A stretch of 64,000 bases of DNA from Cycas panzhihuaensis (lineage: Eukaryota; Cycadophyta): NCBI GenBank assembly GCA_023213395.1, contig CM041465.1, positions 102,059,741 to 102,123,740 of the forward strand. The letters run 5' to 3'. The notes under the pieces are model-generated. The model was not told the DNA's origin and made no database searches. It saw only the letters and a program-made list of their open reading frames with translations. A program made the translations under genes and the position numbers. This document shows positions 1-10,138 of this stretch, one piece after another. Every line of letters starts with the position of its first letter. The stretch's first letter is position 1.

Positions 1-1062
1 GGTAAACCCATCCCTCCTTGGGGAAACGCCCCTTGTTGGAAAGGGGTCATGTAAACGCCCGAAGGGAGATATGTTCCCTTGCGAAGACGCGACAACAGGA
101 GTCGCACTAGATGGCGAAAACGAAGGATGAGGGACCAGGTTTTGCCTATATGGGCCACCCGTAGGTGGCGCAACCCCATATGGGTGCAACGGGTCCACCC
201 CATAAGCAGGAAGATGGTTTCCCCTACCTTGCCCCCAAGGTTGAGATGTGTAACCTGGGGGCACGTAAAGGGAAGGACCACCAGCAGAGTTTTGAACGTA
301 CATAGGAGTGGGTCCTACATAGTTGACGGCAGCAGCACTAGTAGGGCCTCGAGGCCTACTAGGGAACACATGTGCCACGTTCGAAGGCGGCGCATGCGTT
401 TGACTTGGAAACGGCATGCTAAACCCAAGTTGGGAAAAGGACATGCCACGAACGGGTCCAGAAGAAGTAGGACCATGGCTAGAAGTAGGCAGCACAATGC
501 TTGCCCTGGGAGTCAAGGTAGACATGGCATGGGATGAGTGTGCATGGGCAGAAACATCATTCGTTGTATGATGCGCAGGCATGGATGAGGAAGATGCTAC
601 ATTACGCAATACTTCTTCAAACCATCTAGGGTACGGTTGGCGACGAGTTGTTCGGAAGTACTTGCTAAGCGCTTCGACTACGTCGGCAGGAGGGGTATCC
701 TCATAGCCATACGAAGTCGATGGGATCTCGAAAGTAGGGGATCCCTCAGGACGCTCCTCGTAAGGCTCACCAGTGGGGTGGTCAGTCTCGTGAGGGGCCG
801 AATCTTCCACTGTATGAGCGGAAGGATGAAAGTCATCAGGGTGAAATTGGTCATCTAGATAGTAGATGGAATCATCACCCCTAGGAGCAGATTCTGGAAT
901 AGATGCAGGGAACTCTTGAGTTCCCAAAGTCATGGTATGGTAGGCCCAATCAGACGGGTAACCTTCCATTATCGAATCGGGGTTCGACGACGGAAGGGAA
1001 CGAGGCAATTGGTCTTCTAACAATGGCGGCAGACCTCGCAAGTGACGCGAGAAACGTCGCAT
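1..1062 (-). CDS. gag: Gag N-terminal region of a Tat-like Ty3/Gypsy element, partial at window edge
   Basis: Read on the minus strand, the frame opening at the ATG of 1062-1060 stays open to base 1, about 354 codons without a stop, and continues outside the window. A stop lies in frame upstream at 1084, so this ATG is the likely start. The protein begins MRRFSRHLRGLPPLLEDQ, has an acidic stretch around residues 55-110, a short folded-looking block near residues 130-150 (VVEALSKYFRTTRRQPYPRW) and then a long Pro/Ser/Gly/Tyr-rich tract. The same arrangement (basic start with a GLP motif, acidic part, Pro/Ser/His-rich part) is seen in the decayed gags at 13.9 and 55.8 kb, where the Gag core follows. 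That link and the LTR and PBS upstream support Gag rather than a host gene. CpG is frequent and the frame is intact, unlike its neighbours, so it is comparatively young. Assignment by similarity of layout only; the diagnostic Gag core is outside the window. Confidence 0.6.
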   Translation of the reverse strand, partial: MRRFSRHLRGLPPLLEDQLPRSLPSSNPDSIMEGYPSDWAYHTMTLGTQEFPASIPESAPRGDDSIYYLDDQFHPDDFHPSAHTVEDSAPHETDHPTGEPYEERPEGSPTFEIPSTSYGYEDTPPADVVEALSKYFRTTRRQPYPRWFEEVLRNVASSSSMPAHHTTNDVSAHAHSSHAMSTLTPRASIVLPTSSHGPTSSGPVRGMSFSQLGFSMPFPSQTHAPPSNVAHVFPSRPRGPTSAAAVNYVGPTPMYVQNSAGGPSLYVPPGYTSQPWGQGRGNHLPAYGVDPLHPYGVAPPTGGPYRQNLVPHPSFSPSSATPVVASSQGNISPFGRLHDPFPTRGVSPRRDGFT

Positions 1063-1206
1063 GCAATGCCTTTGCGAGTGTTGTTAGAAGAAATAAAAAA
1101 GAAAAAAAGGAAAATCATGCAAGCACGTTGGGGGTTTTCCAAATGAAAACACAGAATAAGAAACTACCTAGAGGCAAGAACACCAACGAAAAGGGGAAGC
1201 GAATTT

Positions 1207-1233
1207 AGCTCCCTTATCTTGGCGCCTCAAAGA
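1207..1233 (-). other. Primer-binding-site-like sequence of the 5' Tat-like element
   Basis: Immediately inside the LTR end (sense ...GCGACCA), the minus strand reads TCTTTGAGGCGCCAAG, then ATAAGGGAGC. It aligns with the equivalent TTTTGGGTGACCATATTTGG at 13.96-13.99 kb and TTTTTTGGTGACCATACTGG at 55.64 kb. These sites resemble the TTTGGCGACnnTGCTGGGG type reported for Tat/Ogre elements primed by tRNA-Arg. The tRNA assignment is from family knowledge and the match here is imperfect. Confidence 0.4.
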
Positions 1234-2059
1234 TGGTCGCGTTGAAACGCTCGCTACAGGGCAGTGATCCTACGTCTAGCAAAAGGATATAAGAGTATGT
1301 TATGCTAACTAAGTTAGGCAACGAGGACCTCACCTTACAGGGCGTCTGTGCGCCAAAGCGCGGATTCAAGACTGCAAGGTGCCTGGTTGCTTCCAGGTAG
1401 CCGTGCAAAACAAGGCCTTCCTACCCTTCGGATGGCTGGGAAGGAGAGAGAATGACTTGCGCATTGCATCTTCTCAAGGCAATGAGAAGGCAACGAATGG
1501 GAGGACAACTAACTAAGGTACAGGCAAATGTGGGAAAAGGGGTGCAATGAGGATAACTCGACTGCGACACGAGCGAACTATCTATGCTAAGCTATGCTAG
1601 ATAAAACAAGAAACAATGTAAAAGATGAATACGCTTTCCCTTTTCCTTTATATTCCTTTACAATTTTCTAACTACTGAGGCAAATGCATGTAAGATAACA
1701 ATGTAAAAGGGGATATACAGGAAGCAAGGAGAATACCTAGATCCGGTGCCTGAATGGAGGTACGGCTTGTCTCTCTAAGTCCTGATCCTTCCTTCTCCGT
1801 TTGTCGTGTATGCAATGCCGATCGGTGGTAATTGCCATAAGCGATAGACGAAGGGTCTACTTACCTCCCCTTAAGCATGCAAAATCGAATAAAGCGGAAC
1901 GAAATGGAAAAAGCTTGAAACTAAAGGAAGAAAGGCACTACACGGGGAACTAACCCGCAATGGGTTCGTCCCGTGTATCACTCCACCAATGCGCGATCCT
2001 GCAAATAGGTAAGAAGGACACCTTCCTCTCAGAAGAGAGGCCATAAGATATACTAAGAA

Positions 2060-2081
2060 ATATATATATATATATATATAA
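2060..2081. repeat. (TA)n microsatellite
   Basis: An uninterrupted run of alternating T and A of about 22 bases, within the LTR. Confidence 0.9.
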
Positions 2082-3219
2082 ATTGAAATCAAATGAAACT
2101 AAGATCTAAGCTAAGCATCGGAATATAACAAAATGAAATAGCAACATATAAGAAACACTCTCACCACCATGTACCACGAAAACACTTGAAAGGGAAAGGA
2201 GTATAGCCTCGGGATGGCTAACTCACCCACGGAAGACCTCCACGGAACTCGGGAAGGAAAACTAGTTGGCAATGAGGCAGTGAAGCAATAAATCCGTAAC
2301 AAGGAAAAAAGAAGGATGCAACAAACTAGGGTTTACGTAGGGTCTAATACCAAGAGGTGAGACTCCAAGCAATGACATAGTGACGGGCGCCTATGCTAAT
2401 TGGAACATCCTAACTAAATCCCCTAAACTCCCTTAGCCCATTCTCTAAGAAAGTGCGGATGGCAAAGGGAAAGAGGACAAGGGACGAGACCCTTGGGGAG
2501 AAGGATAGCAATGGGGGATGGAACCCCGCCTACCTCCCTCAAATCCTCGTATGTACTCCTTTACACCAGCTAACTAAGGAAAGAGTGAAAGGGATAGTTT
2601 AATGGAAAATAGAGGGGCTCTAAAGAAACAATGGGAAGGTACCCCTAATCTAGAGCAACACCATGAGGAGAACTGTAGCTAACTAGGATCACATTCATTG
2701 AGAAACAAAAGAAATAGCAAAGAAAGTGATTGCAGGTAAAAAGCAAGAAGTACCTTGTATGGGGAAGATCAAGCATGCACTTTGTCAGGGAACAAAGAAG
2801 AATAAACAACATATAGGGACTGATCATAAGTGGTTCTTGCAAGAGTATGGATGAAGGAAACTCCTTGCAAGTTTGGAGCCTTGGAAGTTGGCTCTTGAAG
2901 CAGCTTTTAGGTGAAGAAGTCCCTTGAATCCTTAAGCACCTGCAAAGAAGAATGGAGCTTGCTGTGGAGAGCTGTAGGGGGTAGCAATGGCCCTGCAAGT
3001 CCAGCTGATGGCAGCCCACTTCACCCTTTGTCCAGTTGCTGTGTATGTGGTTTTTTCTTTTTCTATGTCTTTTTTTGTGTGAAAGCTAGAAGTTCTCCTT
3101 AGAAGTTTAAAAATTGGCAAAAAGATCTGAAAAATGGGGAGCAAAATCCCCTTTATCCCCCCTGTTCCCAGTAGGTGAACGTTGGGGATGTTAGGGTGAC
3201 TCGAATTAATCAATGCCAC

Positions 3220-3341
3220 GCGGCAGTTTCACGAAAAAATGGAAACTGTCGCATGGTTCTCTTTTTTTTTTAATTTCAACAGATCACGGCAAACTTTGCG
3301 ATCACAAAGAACTCTGCAGTACCGCTAAGTTTACAGCGGTA
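3220..3341. repeat. Cluster of three inverted repeats in the young LTR
   Basis: Stem 1 pairs 3220-3229 (GCGGCAGTTT) with 3243-3252 (AAACTGTCGC), 9 Watson-Crick pairs and one G-T. Stem 2 lies at about 3282-3303 (GATCACGGCAAA with TTTGCGATC, imperfect). Stem 3 pairs 3320-3326 (TACCGCT) with 3335-3341 (AGCGGTA), 7 perfect pairs. A comparable cluster lies at the corresponding place in the LTR near 18.45 kb. Function unknown; possibilities include transcription control or RNA 3'-end structure. Confidence 0.7.
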
Positions 3342-3841
3342 TCAGGCTAGAAACAAAAAAAGAGAAAGATGAGCAGAAATATCAGGTTTTGGAGCAAAAA
3401 TCAAGGCTAAACATAAGTTAGAGCAGTTGAGGGAATGCCCATGCAATGGGCAAGTACCCAAAATAATGCAAAGAGTCCTAACTAAGGATTAAATCAGGCT
3501 TAGGAATGACTGCAACATAAGCAACACGTTGTAACGAGAGCAAATAGGATTGACGGAAACATCCCGGGAGACCGTGGAGACAATGTGGGTGGCTATGTGC
3601 CATACAAGGTGTAGCATTCACTACAGAATGCCCCCGCTGTGAGTCGTCATAGGCTGATGGTGTGCCGTAAGCATATGCATTATGAGCAAGTAGAAAAGCA
3701 ATGCGTGCAGGCAAGCATATGTCAAGCATCCTACTCTAAATAACCTCAATCAAGCATGGGCAAGAAAAGGTAAGAAAGTATACCTGAACAAACCTACGTC
3801 GATGCATCTCGAGTCCATTCCCAGTAGCTGGGAAATAGTTC

Positions 3842-4097
3842 CCTATCATAGTTTAAGCTCATTAATAGCTAGAAGGGACTCAGAGCTATATTCCTATCAT
3901 AGTTTTAGCTTATTAATAGACGAAAAGAAGTTTGAAACATAACCCTATCATAGTTTAGGCTCATCAACAAGTACAAGAAAACTCAGAGCAAAGTTCCTAT
4001 CGTAGTTTAAGTTCATCAACAGGTAAATGAAAGCTCAGAGCATGATCCTATCATAGTTTAGGCTCATTAACAGGTAAATGAAGGCTTGGAGCAAAGT
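3842..4097. repeat. 51-bp tandem repeat, five copies
   Basis: Five diverged units begin with CCTATC(A/G)TAGTTT at 3842, 3893, 3944, 3996 and 4047, spaced 51-52 bp. Each contains a TAG-TTT-AGCTCATTAA-like core and an AG-rich tail. The array starts exactly at the outer LTR edge and its core includes the putative first bases of the LTR (TGATAGG in sense). It may be U3 repeats inside a longer LTR or flanking repeats. A single related copy (GCCATAGTTTAAGTCATTGG) is at about 16133. Confidence 0.85.
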
Positions 4098-4191
4098 TTC
4101 CTTTAGAGATAAACACCAAAAATCTACGTAAAAAGAATGAATAGAGAATAATATATTGCATTTCCAAAGGAAGAAAATATCCTAAAAGAAA

Positions 4192-4366
4192 AAGAACATA
4201 TTTTACTTTGCTAGATCCCATAGAGTACTAAATAAAATTCTGGTAAGGAAAACTAAGAAAAAACCCCTCCCTATATGTGAAGAAATGGATGAAAAAGGAT
4301 TTCATTTTTATGTGAGGGAAGAGGAGAAAGGGAGGTAACCAAAGACCATTTTCTTATATTCTAGAG
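4192..4366. repeat. Dispersed repeat, copy 1 (partner at 10558-10728)
   Basis: About 175 bp that aligns closely with 10558-10728, including AACATATTTTAC, AAACCCCTCCCTATATGT and the purine tract GAGGAGAAAGGGAGGTAAC. Differences are mostly transitions. Here it lies at the 3'-side end of the old Tat-like element; the other copy sits between two protease copies. Confidence 0.8.
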
Positions 4367-4739
4367 CGATCATGAGCTCTTTCTGATAGGGGGTTGGCCC
4401 TTAAGGATCTTCATCAACAGGATGGAGTAAAGAGTTAGATACTCAGTGAGTTAGAACTATATTTTTTTTTAACTTTTTGATTTTTGAGTGCAAAACACAG
4501 TGACACAATGTGAAAACTATAGTCATTGAACTAAAAACACAGTTAACCAATGAAAAACATAATTAAAGGGCGAAAATTGTGACTTTGGAATTTCAGACAA
4601 TCACATGAAATCGCATTTTTTACTATGAAGTCACATTTTTAGTTACTTAGCCATACTTTTAGACCTTTAATTAATCAAATTCTAAAAATTAATTTCTTTT
4701 GAAATGAGACAATGAACTAATATGATTTACATGATATGA

Positions 4740-6590
4740 TGTAGGCCTTAGAGAGAGTGGAGATGTAGAAAAATGAAGGAATGGCCATCAAAGAGTTCGT
4801 GAGCTAGTTGGATGAGGCATAATAAGGGATTCTAAGGGTGTGTGACCTTGGGTAAGTGCATTCATCCAACTTGTTATGGAGTATGAAATTCTGCATGATT
4901 TTATTAGTTGTTGCATCCCAGGATATAACATATTTTGAGTACAAGCTATTAGGAAGATTTAAATTACTCCAAGAGATGTGGAGAGGATCTTGGAGGTTGG
5001 CTAGCATGGAGAGAGAGTTAGACTCATCTAAGTGGCTAACGAGGTGTCCCAAATGGTATGTAGTGAGTACCTAATGGGATTTATTGATCAGATAGACTAG
5101 TATAGGATCTTGGCAGAAGTTATTAATATAGTAGATGGGATCCTGGCAATATAGAGGATCATCACTTTAATTATCATTTATAGGATAGCTAGAACTTAGA
5201 ACTTTATGGGGATTCTAGCTTAGTGGATAGGAGTAGTACGGAGATGCAAGTAGAGGATCTGAATTAATTGGGGCTAGTATATAGTGGATAGTATCAACCA
5301 TTAATTGTCCAGGATCAGGAGGATAGGGAGGGGCAGATTTTCATATAACTCTATCTTAATGTGTCAGTTGTATGACTATATTCCACTCATGAGACTAGGA
5401 GGAGAGCTAAGAGAGCTGACGATGATGGATACAAGGATGAATAGATGGCACATGAGATCACAGATCCACAATAGGCCAATGATCATATCGAGGAGTACTC
5501 ATAGCCCTCTCCTCATTAGGATGGTGAGGAGGCAGCTAGTGGAGGATTCCTATGAAAGGGTACCAGTTTAGGGTGATAATGAGATGGATACCATAGAGAG
5601 GGTAGTAGCAAAGGAGGTTCTTGCAGCTAGATGGGGGAGAGGGAGAGGGTGAGATGGAGGAGGACACAGCGAGAGAGGTGGTAGAGATGGTGGAGAGGTA
5701 GGACAAGGAGGAAAAGGAGGTGCTTCATCAAGTAGGGGAGTAGGAGGGAGTCAACAGGTACTTAGGAGAGGAGTTGGAGCACCTGTGGAGGGGATAAGAG
5801 GTTCCATATAGAGCATGGAGCTAGGATCAATAGATGGATAGGCTAGGTATGGAGGGAATGGAGCTAAAGAGGGCAAAGCTACTCAGGAGGTTCCCCGTGA
5901 GCTGTAGGAAGGACAGGTACCACTAGTAGAGAAGGTGTTGGGAGTAAAGCTAATAAGAGGAGGATTGTCAGGTATGTTGCTTAATTGATTTGTTTCTCGT
6001 ACCACGTCATACTTTTTTACTTTTTTAGGACTTTTTCTTCCAAGGAACTGATCACAGATTGTATATTTTTAGGTAGGTGATGAGATGGTGACCTTAAGGG
6101 AGGTACAAAGGACCCTAAAGGTGATCTTCCCCTACATTCTAGCATTGGAAGAGGTGCTAGCATGGAATGTAGTAGATCACAGACTGTTGGGACGTCATAT
6201 CACTTCTTATAGCTATGTGCTTTGAGCTCAAGATCTCTATATGGATATAAGGGTAATATTAAGTATATGAGAGTTGGAGCTTAAGGCAAGTGAGGATGAG
6301 AGATAACACTTGTAGAGGATGACATTGGCTTAGGTAGGAGCACGATATAGTCCATCGCTGGTGATCTGATCCAATGAGGATGACCCCACCTTCCACCTTA
6401 TGGTGAGTCTATATGTGGGGAGACTTTAGGAACGAGGGAGAGATCAGGTCTAGGTGTCCCCAAGGGATCTCATCAGGAGTCTAAGGGATAAGTATATCAT
6501 ATATTACATAGGGAGATAGGAGGGAGATGAGAGGTATTTTATTAGCCTTGGCATGTATCATGAGTCACCTGGGTGATAGATGTATTAAAT
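4740..6590 (+). pseudogene. Degenerate ORF antisense to the Tat-like element, possibly plant-mobile-domain-like
   Basis: Plus-strand reading gives long stretches with scattered stops: a first block at about 4860-5100 with the motif ITPRDVERIL followed by HGERV, an open block at 5305-5571, a Gly/Arg-rich linker at 5620-5800 (RGRG, GGHSERGGRDGGE), and a second block at about 6073-6590 (VGDEMVTLREVQRTLK ... YFISLGMYHESPG). The TPRDVxxIL...G pattern loosely recalls plant mobile domain proteins. A plausible intron (GTATGTT at 5972 to TTTTTAG at 6072, 101 bp) lies between linker and second block. Surrounding pol remnants run on the minus strand, so this ORF is antisense and sits between pol and the 3' end, where Grande-type Tat elements are known to carry extra antisense ORFs. 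Identity is weak; a captured host gene fragment is an alternative. Confidence 0.35.
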
Positions 6591-7342
6591 TTTTTGTTAT
6601 CATGTATATATATCGATCATTTTCTCTCAAAAACTTGTGTATGAAAACTTGTCTCTAAACCCTTTTCCCCCTTATTCCCATTTTAAATTGAGTATAGGAT
6701 ACATTCATCAGTATGATTGTCTAAAGAAACATATAATAACTTTATCATTTTTTATTTTTTTCGTTCTTTTATAATCATATATATTTTTTTGGACTTTTGT
6801 CATGATATATATAGGATAGTTTATACTCATTCTAAAGTGTAATAGTTTGGGAAAGAAATAGATTATGATTAAGAAATGAAGAAAAGAAAATAAATAGAAG
6901 CCAAAAGGGAGTAGGTGAAAGGTTTACTTATTCTATTTTTATAAACTTAAAACCATCAGAAACCAATGGTAATAGGTTTATAAAAGTAGAAGATGAAATG
7001 ACATGAATCTTTAAAAAAGGAAATTCATACAACTCGTATCATACTTCTAATAGATTACATAAACATAGAATGAAATCAACATTTATATAATGAATCATGA
7101 AGAAAACAAGTTGTTTACTAAATGAAAGGTTAATTTCATTTAACAAATAACTCGTTCTCTGAGTATATTAGATTCCTCTTTGGCTCCTTCTAGGGATAAG
7201 AGGCTTTTAGGGACTTGCCCCCTGCCAAGATCCTCCATGGCCTAAGATTCCCACATAAGTATTTTCTTTCACATACTTTATTTCAATCTCTTACTTATCG
7301 TTTTAATCTTTAAACTACTCAAATCTATATTTTTCCAAACCA
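6591..7342. other. AT-rich stretch without recognised coding content
   Basis: No convincing frame on either strand. It holds one isolated copy (6816-6839) of the 24-bp unit found in tandem at 7343. An integrase would be expected about here in a complete minus-strand Tat element but none is seen. Confidence 0.5.
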
Positions 7343-7438
7343 ATAGTTTATACTTGTCATGGAGTGGTAGTTTATACTCATTCCAAAGTGGTAGTTTATA
7401 CTCATTCTGGAGCGGTAATTTATACTCATTATGGAGTG
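7343..7438. repeat. 24-bp minisatellite, four copies
   Basis: Units at 7343, 7367, 7391 and 7415 have consensus GTAGTTTATACTCATTCNAAAGTG (written in parts: GTAGTTTATACTCATT then about 8 variable bases ending AGTG). On the minus strand the period is in frame and encodes repeated NEYKLPL(Q/W/H). A further single unit lies at 6816-6839. Confidence 0.9.
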
Positions 7439-7465
7439 AGGTGCCCCTAGTAAAAAAGATAAAAG

Positions 7466-7880
7466 TCAACCAAAATAATCATCAAGGATAGAGAAAACAC
7501 AAGCATTAGCTTTAAGGTTAAGGGAATGAGGTATATGCTGAATGGTAACTAAAGTAAAAAGGGACAATAATGATGAACCCTGATAATATAAGTGAAGGAT
7601 TTGTGGGGAATGAACCTGATACATCTCAAGCAATTGATAAACTACAACATGAGAGTCATCATATATAGTAATAGGTCCAAGAAAAAAGTAAGAAATATCT
7701 GACAAGCCTCCTATAATGGCAAGGTATTCAGCTTCATTATTGGTTGCCCTGGATATGAAAGAGCCTATAGAAATGAGAGGATTTCCTAATTAGTCATAAA
7801 TCACCCAAGCAGAAGTAAATAGTCATAGGTTTTACCTAATAGCTTCATTAGTGAATATACTTAATGACATGGGAACAATA
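7466..7880 (-). pseudogene. Archaeal-type RNase H (aRNH) domain of the old minus-strand Tat element
   Basis: Minus-strand translation shows SAWVIYD, then RATNNEAEYLAII, ITIYDDSHVVVYQL, and IQHIPHSLNLKANACVF. These match the order of an RNase HI-like RVT_3 domain: first strand, catalytic Glu in NNEAE, catalytic Asp in the YDDS segment, and a C-terminal HIPxxxNxxAD-like block in which the last Asp reads N-A-C. The usual first DG motif reads NEA here, so the first catalytic residue looks lost. A stop precedes the domain's first strand. A second RNase H of this type after the normal one is a feature of the Tat lineage. Non-functional. Confidence 0.6.
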
Positions 7881-8830
7881 GAATTAGAGTTTGGAGATTG
7901 TATGATCAATAAAGGAGAGTGTGAGAATCAATCAATAAGGAGATGATAAATAAATGAACTTAATTCTGACTATGGTGAAGAAAAAAGAAGAATCATAAGT
8001 AGGATGATTATGATCAATACTAATAAGGGGTCAAGTAGAGTTCAATCATAACTGAGGGCATGGTGGATCCAAGTAGCTAAATCTAAAAATCCTGAATGAC
8101 TCATCCAAAGGAACCCAACCTACATATAGATAGGTGGGGATGAAGTCATCATGCAACTTACCCTGAATTGCAAGAGGATGATAACAATAAACTTCCTTTC
8201 ACTTTTTTTTTTAACTTCTACTTTTACTTTTTCTTTTTGAGAAAAGGATCATAATCATCCACCTACAAAACTCTTTTACTCAACACAGTAAGGATTTATC
8301 CTTTTTAATAGAATCTAGAATAAAAGGGATAAATCACCTTAAGGATTAAACTACAAAAAAAGAGGAGATCAAAATCATGGTGTCTCTAAATGTGAAGGGA
8401 AGGTAGTAGAATGAGTATCCACTTCAAAAGATTAATAGAGAAACTAATGATAATGAAAACAATCAAGAATAATAGGTGATATATTACCAAAAAAGAATCC
8501 ACAAGGTAATGAACTAGTAGATGAAAATACAATCTTAACTAATGACTAAATACCCGAAGCTAATAGAAGTGTTTCTCTTTCCAAGATGAAAATATAATAG
8601 GGTAGGGGGCTCAAATTCTCCTTTGAGTAGAGAACTCAAAAGAGAAAGAGATCCTAATATGGTGATAGAAAGCTCACAATTAGTGTAGATGCTAGAAAGA
8701 GCAAAAGACTTATATGATTATGAGTAGGATATGCTGCAAAAAGACAACAACGCTCAGTAAAAAGCAAGAAGAAATCAGAAAGAAGGGGAGCTTACCTATA
8801 GTTTTAGCTCATTAGGCAAAGGAAAAAGCT
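7881..8830 (-). other. Unassigned interval where RT and first RNase H are expected
   Basis: Between the RT start and the aRNH of the minus-strand element no RT signature such as YxDD or the FPLP motif is found in any minus frame. The interval is about 0.95 kb, shorter than RT plus RNase H, so the core pol was deleted or replaced. Confidence 0.4.
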
Positions 8831-9810
8831 TTGGATCCATTGTTTATCCTTATTTCGAAGGGTTTGGATGAGTGCCTATGACTCAGAAATCAAGGCCATG
8901 CATATCTTTATAGTCTCACACAAAAACCAAGCAGAATTCATGAAAGAGATCCTTATACTAGGAGATCTCTTACTGAGTACAACTAGCTCCTAACTTGATA
9001 ATTGTAGGAACATCTCCTATCTATAGGACTATATCAATAGCTTGTTCCATAAGCATCATATTTCCTTCCTCAAAATGAGGACAGGTAGGTTCTATTAAAG
9101 AAATAGACTCCTAAGGTCAAGAATGATTAACTATAAATTTTGAAAAATCTAATTTATGATATCCACTAGAGAAACTAGGAGATGAACCTACTAGATGCTC
9201 TACAATCACCTCATCATTTTAAAAATGGTCCAAATGGAAGAGATTATTGATGAGAAGGTTTTTAGATTAGAAAGTAGATAGACAGAGAGGCACGAAAGAT
9301 GACCGAGGACCAACCAAAGAGTTTGGATAAGTGGGAACAAACTCCATGATTAAAGAAACATAAGAAAAGAAAATGGGCCTATTAATGAACTCCTAAATTG
9401 AAGAAAAAACTTGGTTAACTCTTGATGATTCACATAATATTCATGATTAGACCAAGATACTAGGATGAGAGAAGATAGACAAGGATCTATATAAGGATGG
9501 GTCAAAAAAGAAATAGTGGAGATGGAATTAACTTCCCATACTCTAGTGGAGGTATCACGACTATTTTGACCCATATCAAGTTAATCAGTATCTTTACCCC
9601 CTGATTTTAAGTTTAGATGTTGATATAATAACATCTTCCTCTTATGTCTATTCAACCATATCTTAAAGAAAGGAGAATAAGAGAAAGATGGGGCAGCATC
9701 AACACACGAATCATGCATAACTAAAATCAAAGAAGTAGTAAATAAAAAAGTGGTAACGGGAGGAACCATTACATTTACCCTTAAGGGCAAGCATAAAAGC
9801 TATGAGAAAT
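8831..9810 (-). pseudogene. Pol linker and beginning of RT, old minus-strand Tat element
   Basis: Minus-strand frames show HLDHF-NDEVIVEHLVGSSP, IIKLGASCT, YKDLFHEF and YKDMHGLD. They correspond block by block to the plus-strand element at 59.95-60.40 kb (ENYEVIVEHLVGVSP, IIKAGANCSLEEVR, LRELFREF, WNYSDM). Further out, WLNRHKRKMLLYQHLNLKS at 9.6-9.7 kb matches the LNQHGKKLLLHRHLS block at 59.6 kb. In Tat elements this linker precedes RT. Several stops and frame changes; RT is cut off shortly after its start. Confidence 0.55.
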
Positions 9811-10138
9811 GAGCCTAAATAAGAGGGAAGGTGGTTGTCGCAATAAGCCTAGCCAGGGGTGGACTTCCATGAGATATGATAGAGCAAGAAGCTACTTCTT
9901 CATCAGAAATAGAAGAAGAGGGAACTGAAGAGTAATTAATCGAGTATGAAGGAATAGTAATAGATGGGGAGCCTGATGATAAAGGAATAATTTCAACTAA
10001 ATCCACATCCTTTACTTCTAGTTGGGTAGAAGGGGCTTTAATAGTAAATTATTGACCTAGACTAAGCAATTAAAAGAAGTACTCCATAAAGTTTGAGGAT
10101 TTACCAAGTTCCAAAAAGGTCTCAATAAGAGGAATTGA
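9811..10138 (-). pseudogene. Downstream part of protease-pol linker
   Basis: Open minus-strand segment rich in Ser and Pro (9815-10006) joining the protease to the linker above. The corresponding plus-strand stretch is at about 59.0-59.4 kb. No domain recognised. Confidence 0.35.

Larger units (their letters stand above)
1234..3850 (-). mobile_element. 5' LTR of the young Tat-like Gypsy element (outer edge approximate)
   Basis: In plus coordinates the block starts TGGTCGCG at 1234 next to the PBS, so in element sense it ends ...CGCGACCA. The outer end is placed near 3850 because TATTTCCCAGCTACTGGGAATGG (RC of about 3814-3836) aligns with the matching edge of a related LTR near 19.2 kb; a possible TG start lies at 3848. 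Length is about 2.6 kb, in keeping with the long LTRs of the Tat group. CpG dinucleotides are retained through much of it, in contrast to the rest of the window. It contains a (TA) run, a hairpin cluster at 3220-3341, and no convincing protein. The second LTR of this element is outside the window, so the boundary cannot be confirmed by an LTR pair. Confidence 0.45.

Noticed and set aside
79-537. Plus-strand Arg-rich frame of 152 codons
   Set aside because: It is the mirror of the intact minus-strand Gag frame at 1-1062; the Arg richness comes from complementing Pro/Ser/Ala codons.
3841-4097. CRISPR-like array
   Set aside because: The repeats are contiguous 51-bp units without spacers, in plant retrotransposon DNA.
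4315-4345. Polypurine tract suggesting a plus-strand LTR start
   Set aside because: Surrounding element runs on the minus strand, no TG...CA block follows, and the tract is part of a dispersed repeat also present at 10.7 kb.
8734-8795. Minus-strand intron candidate (GTAAG ... TTTTTGCAG) just after the RT start, which would recall the Ogre intron between protease and RT
   Set aside because: Only 62 bp long, shorter than usual plant introns, and no RT frame continues on its far side.
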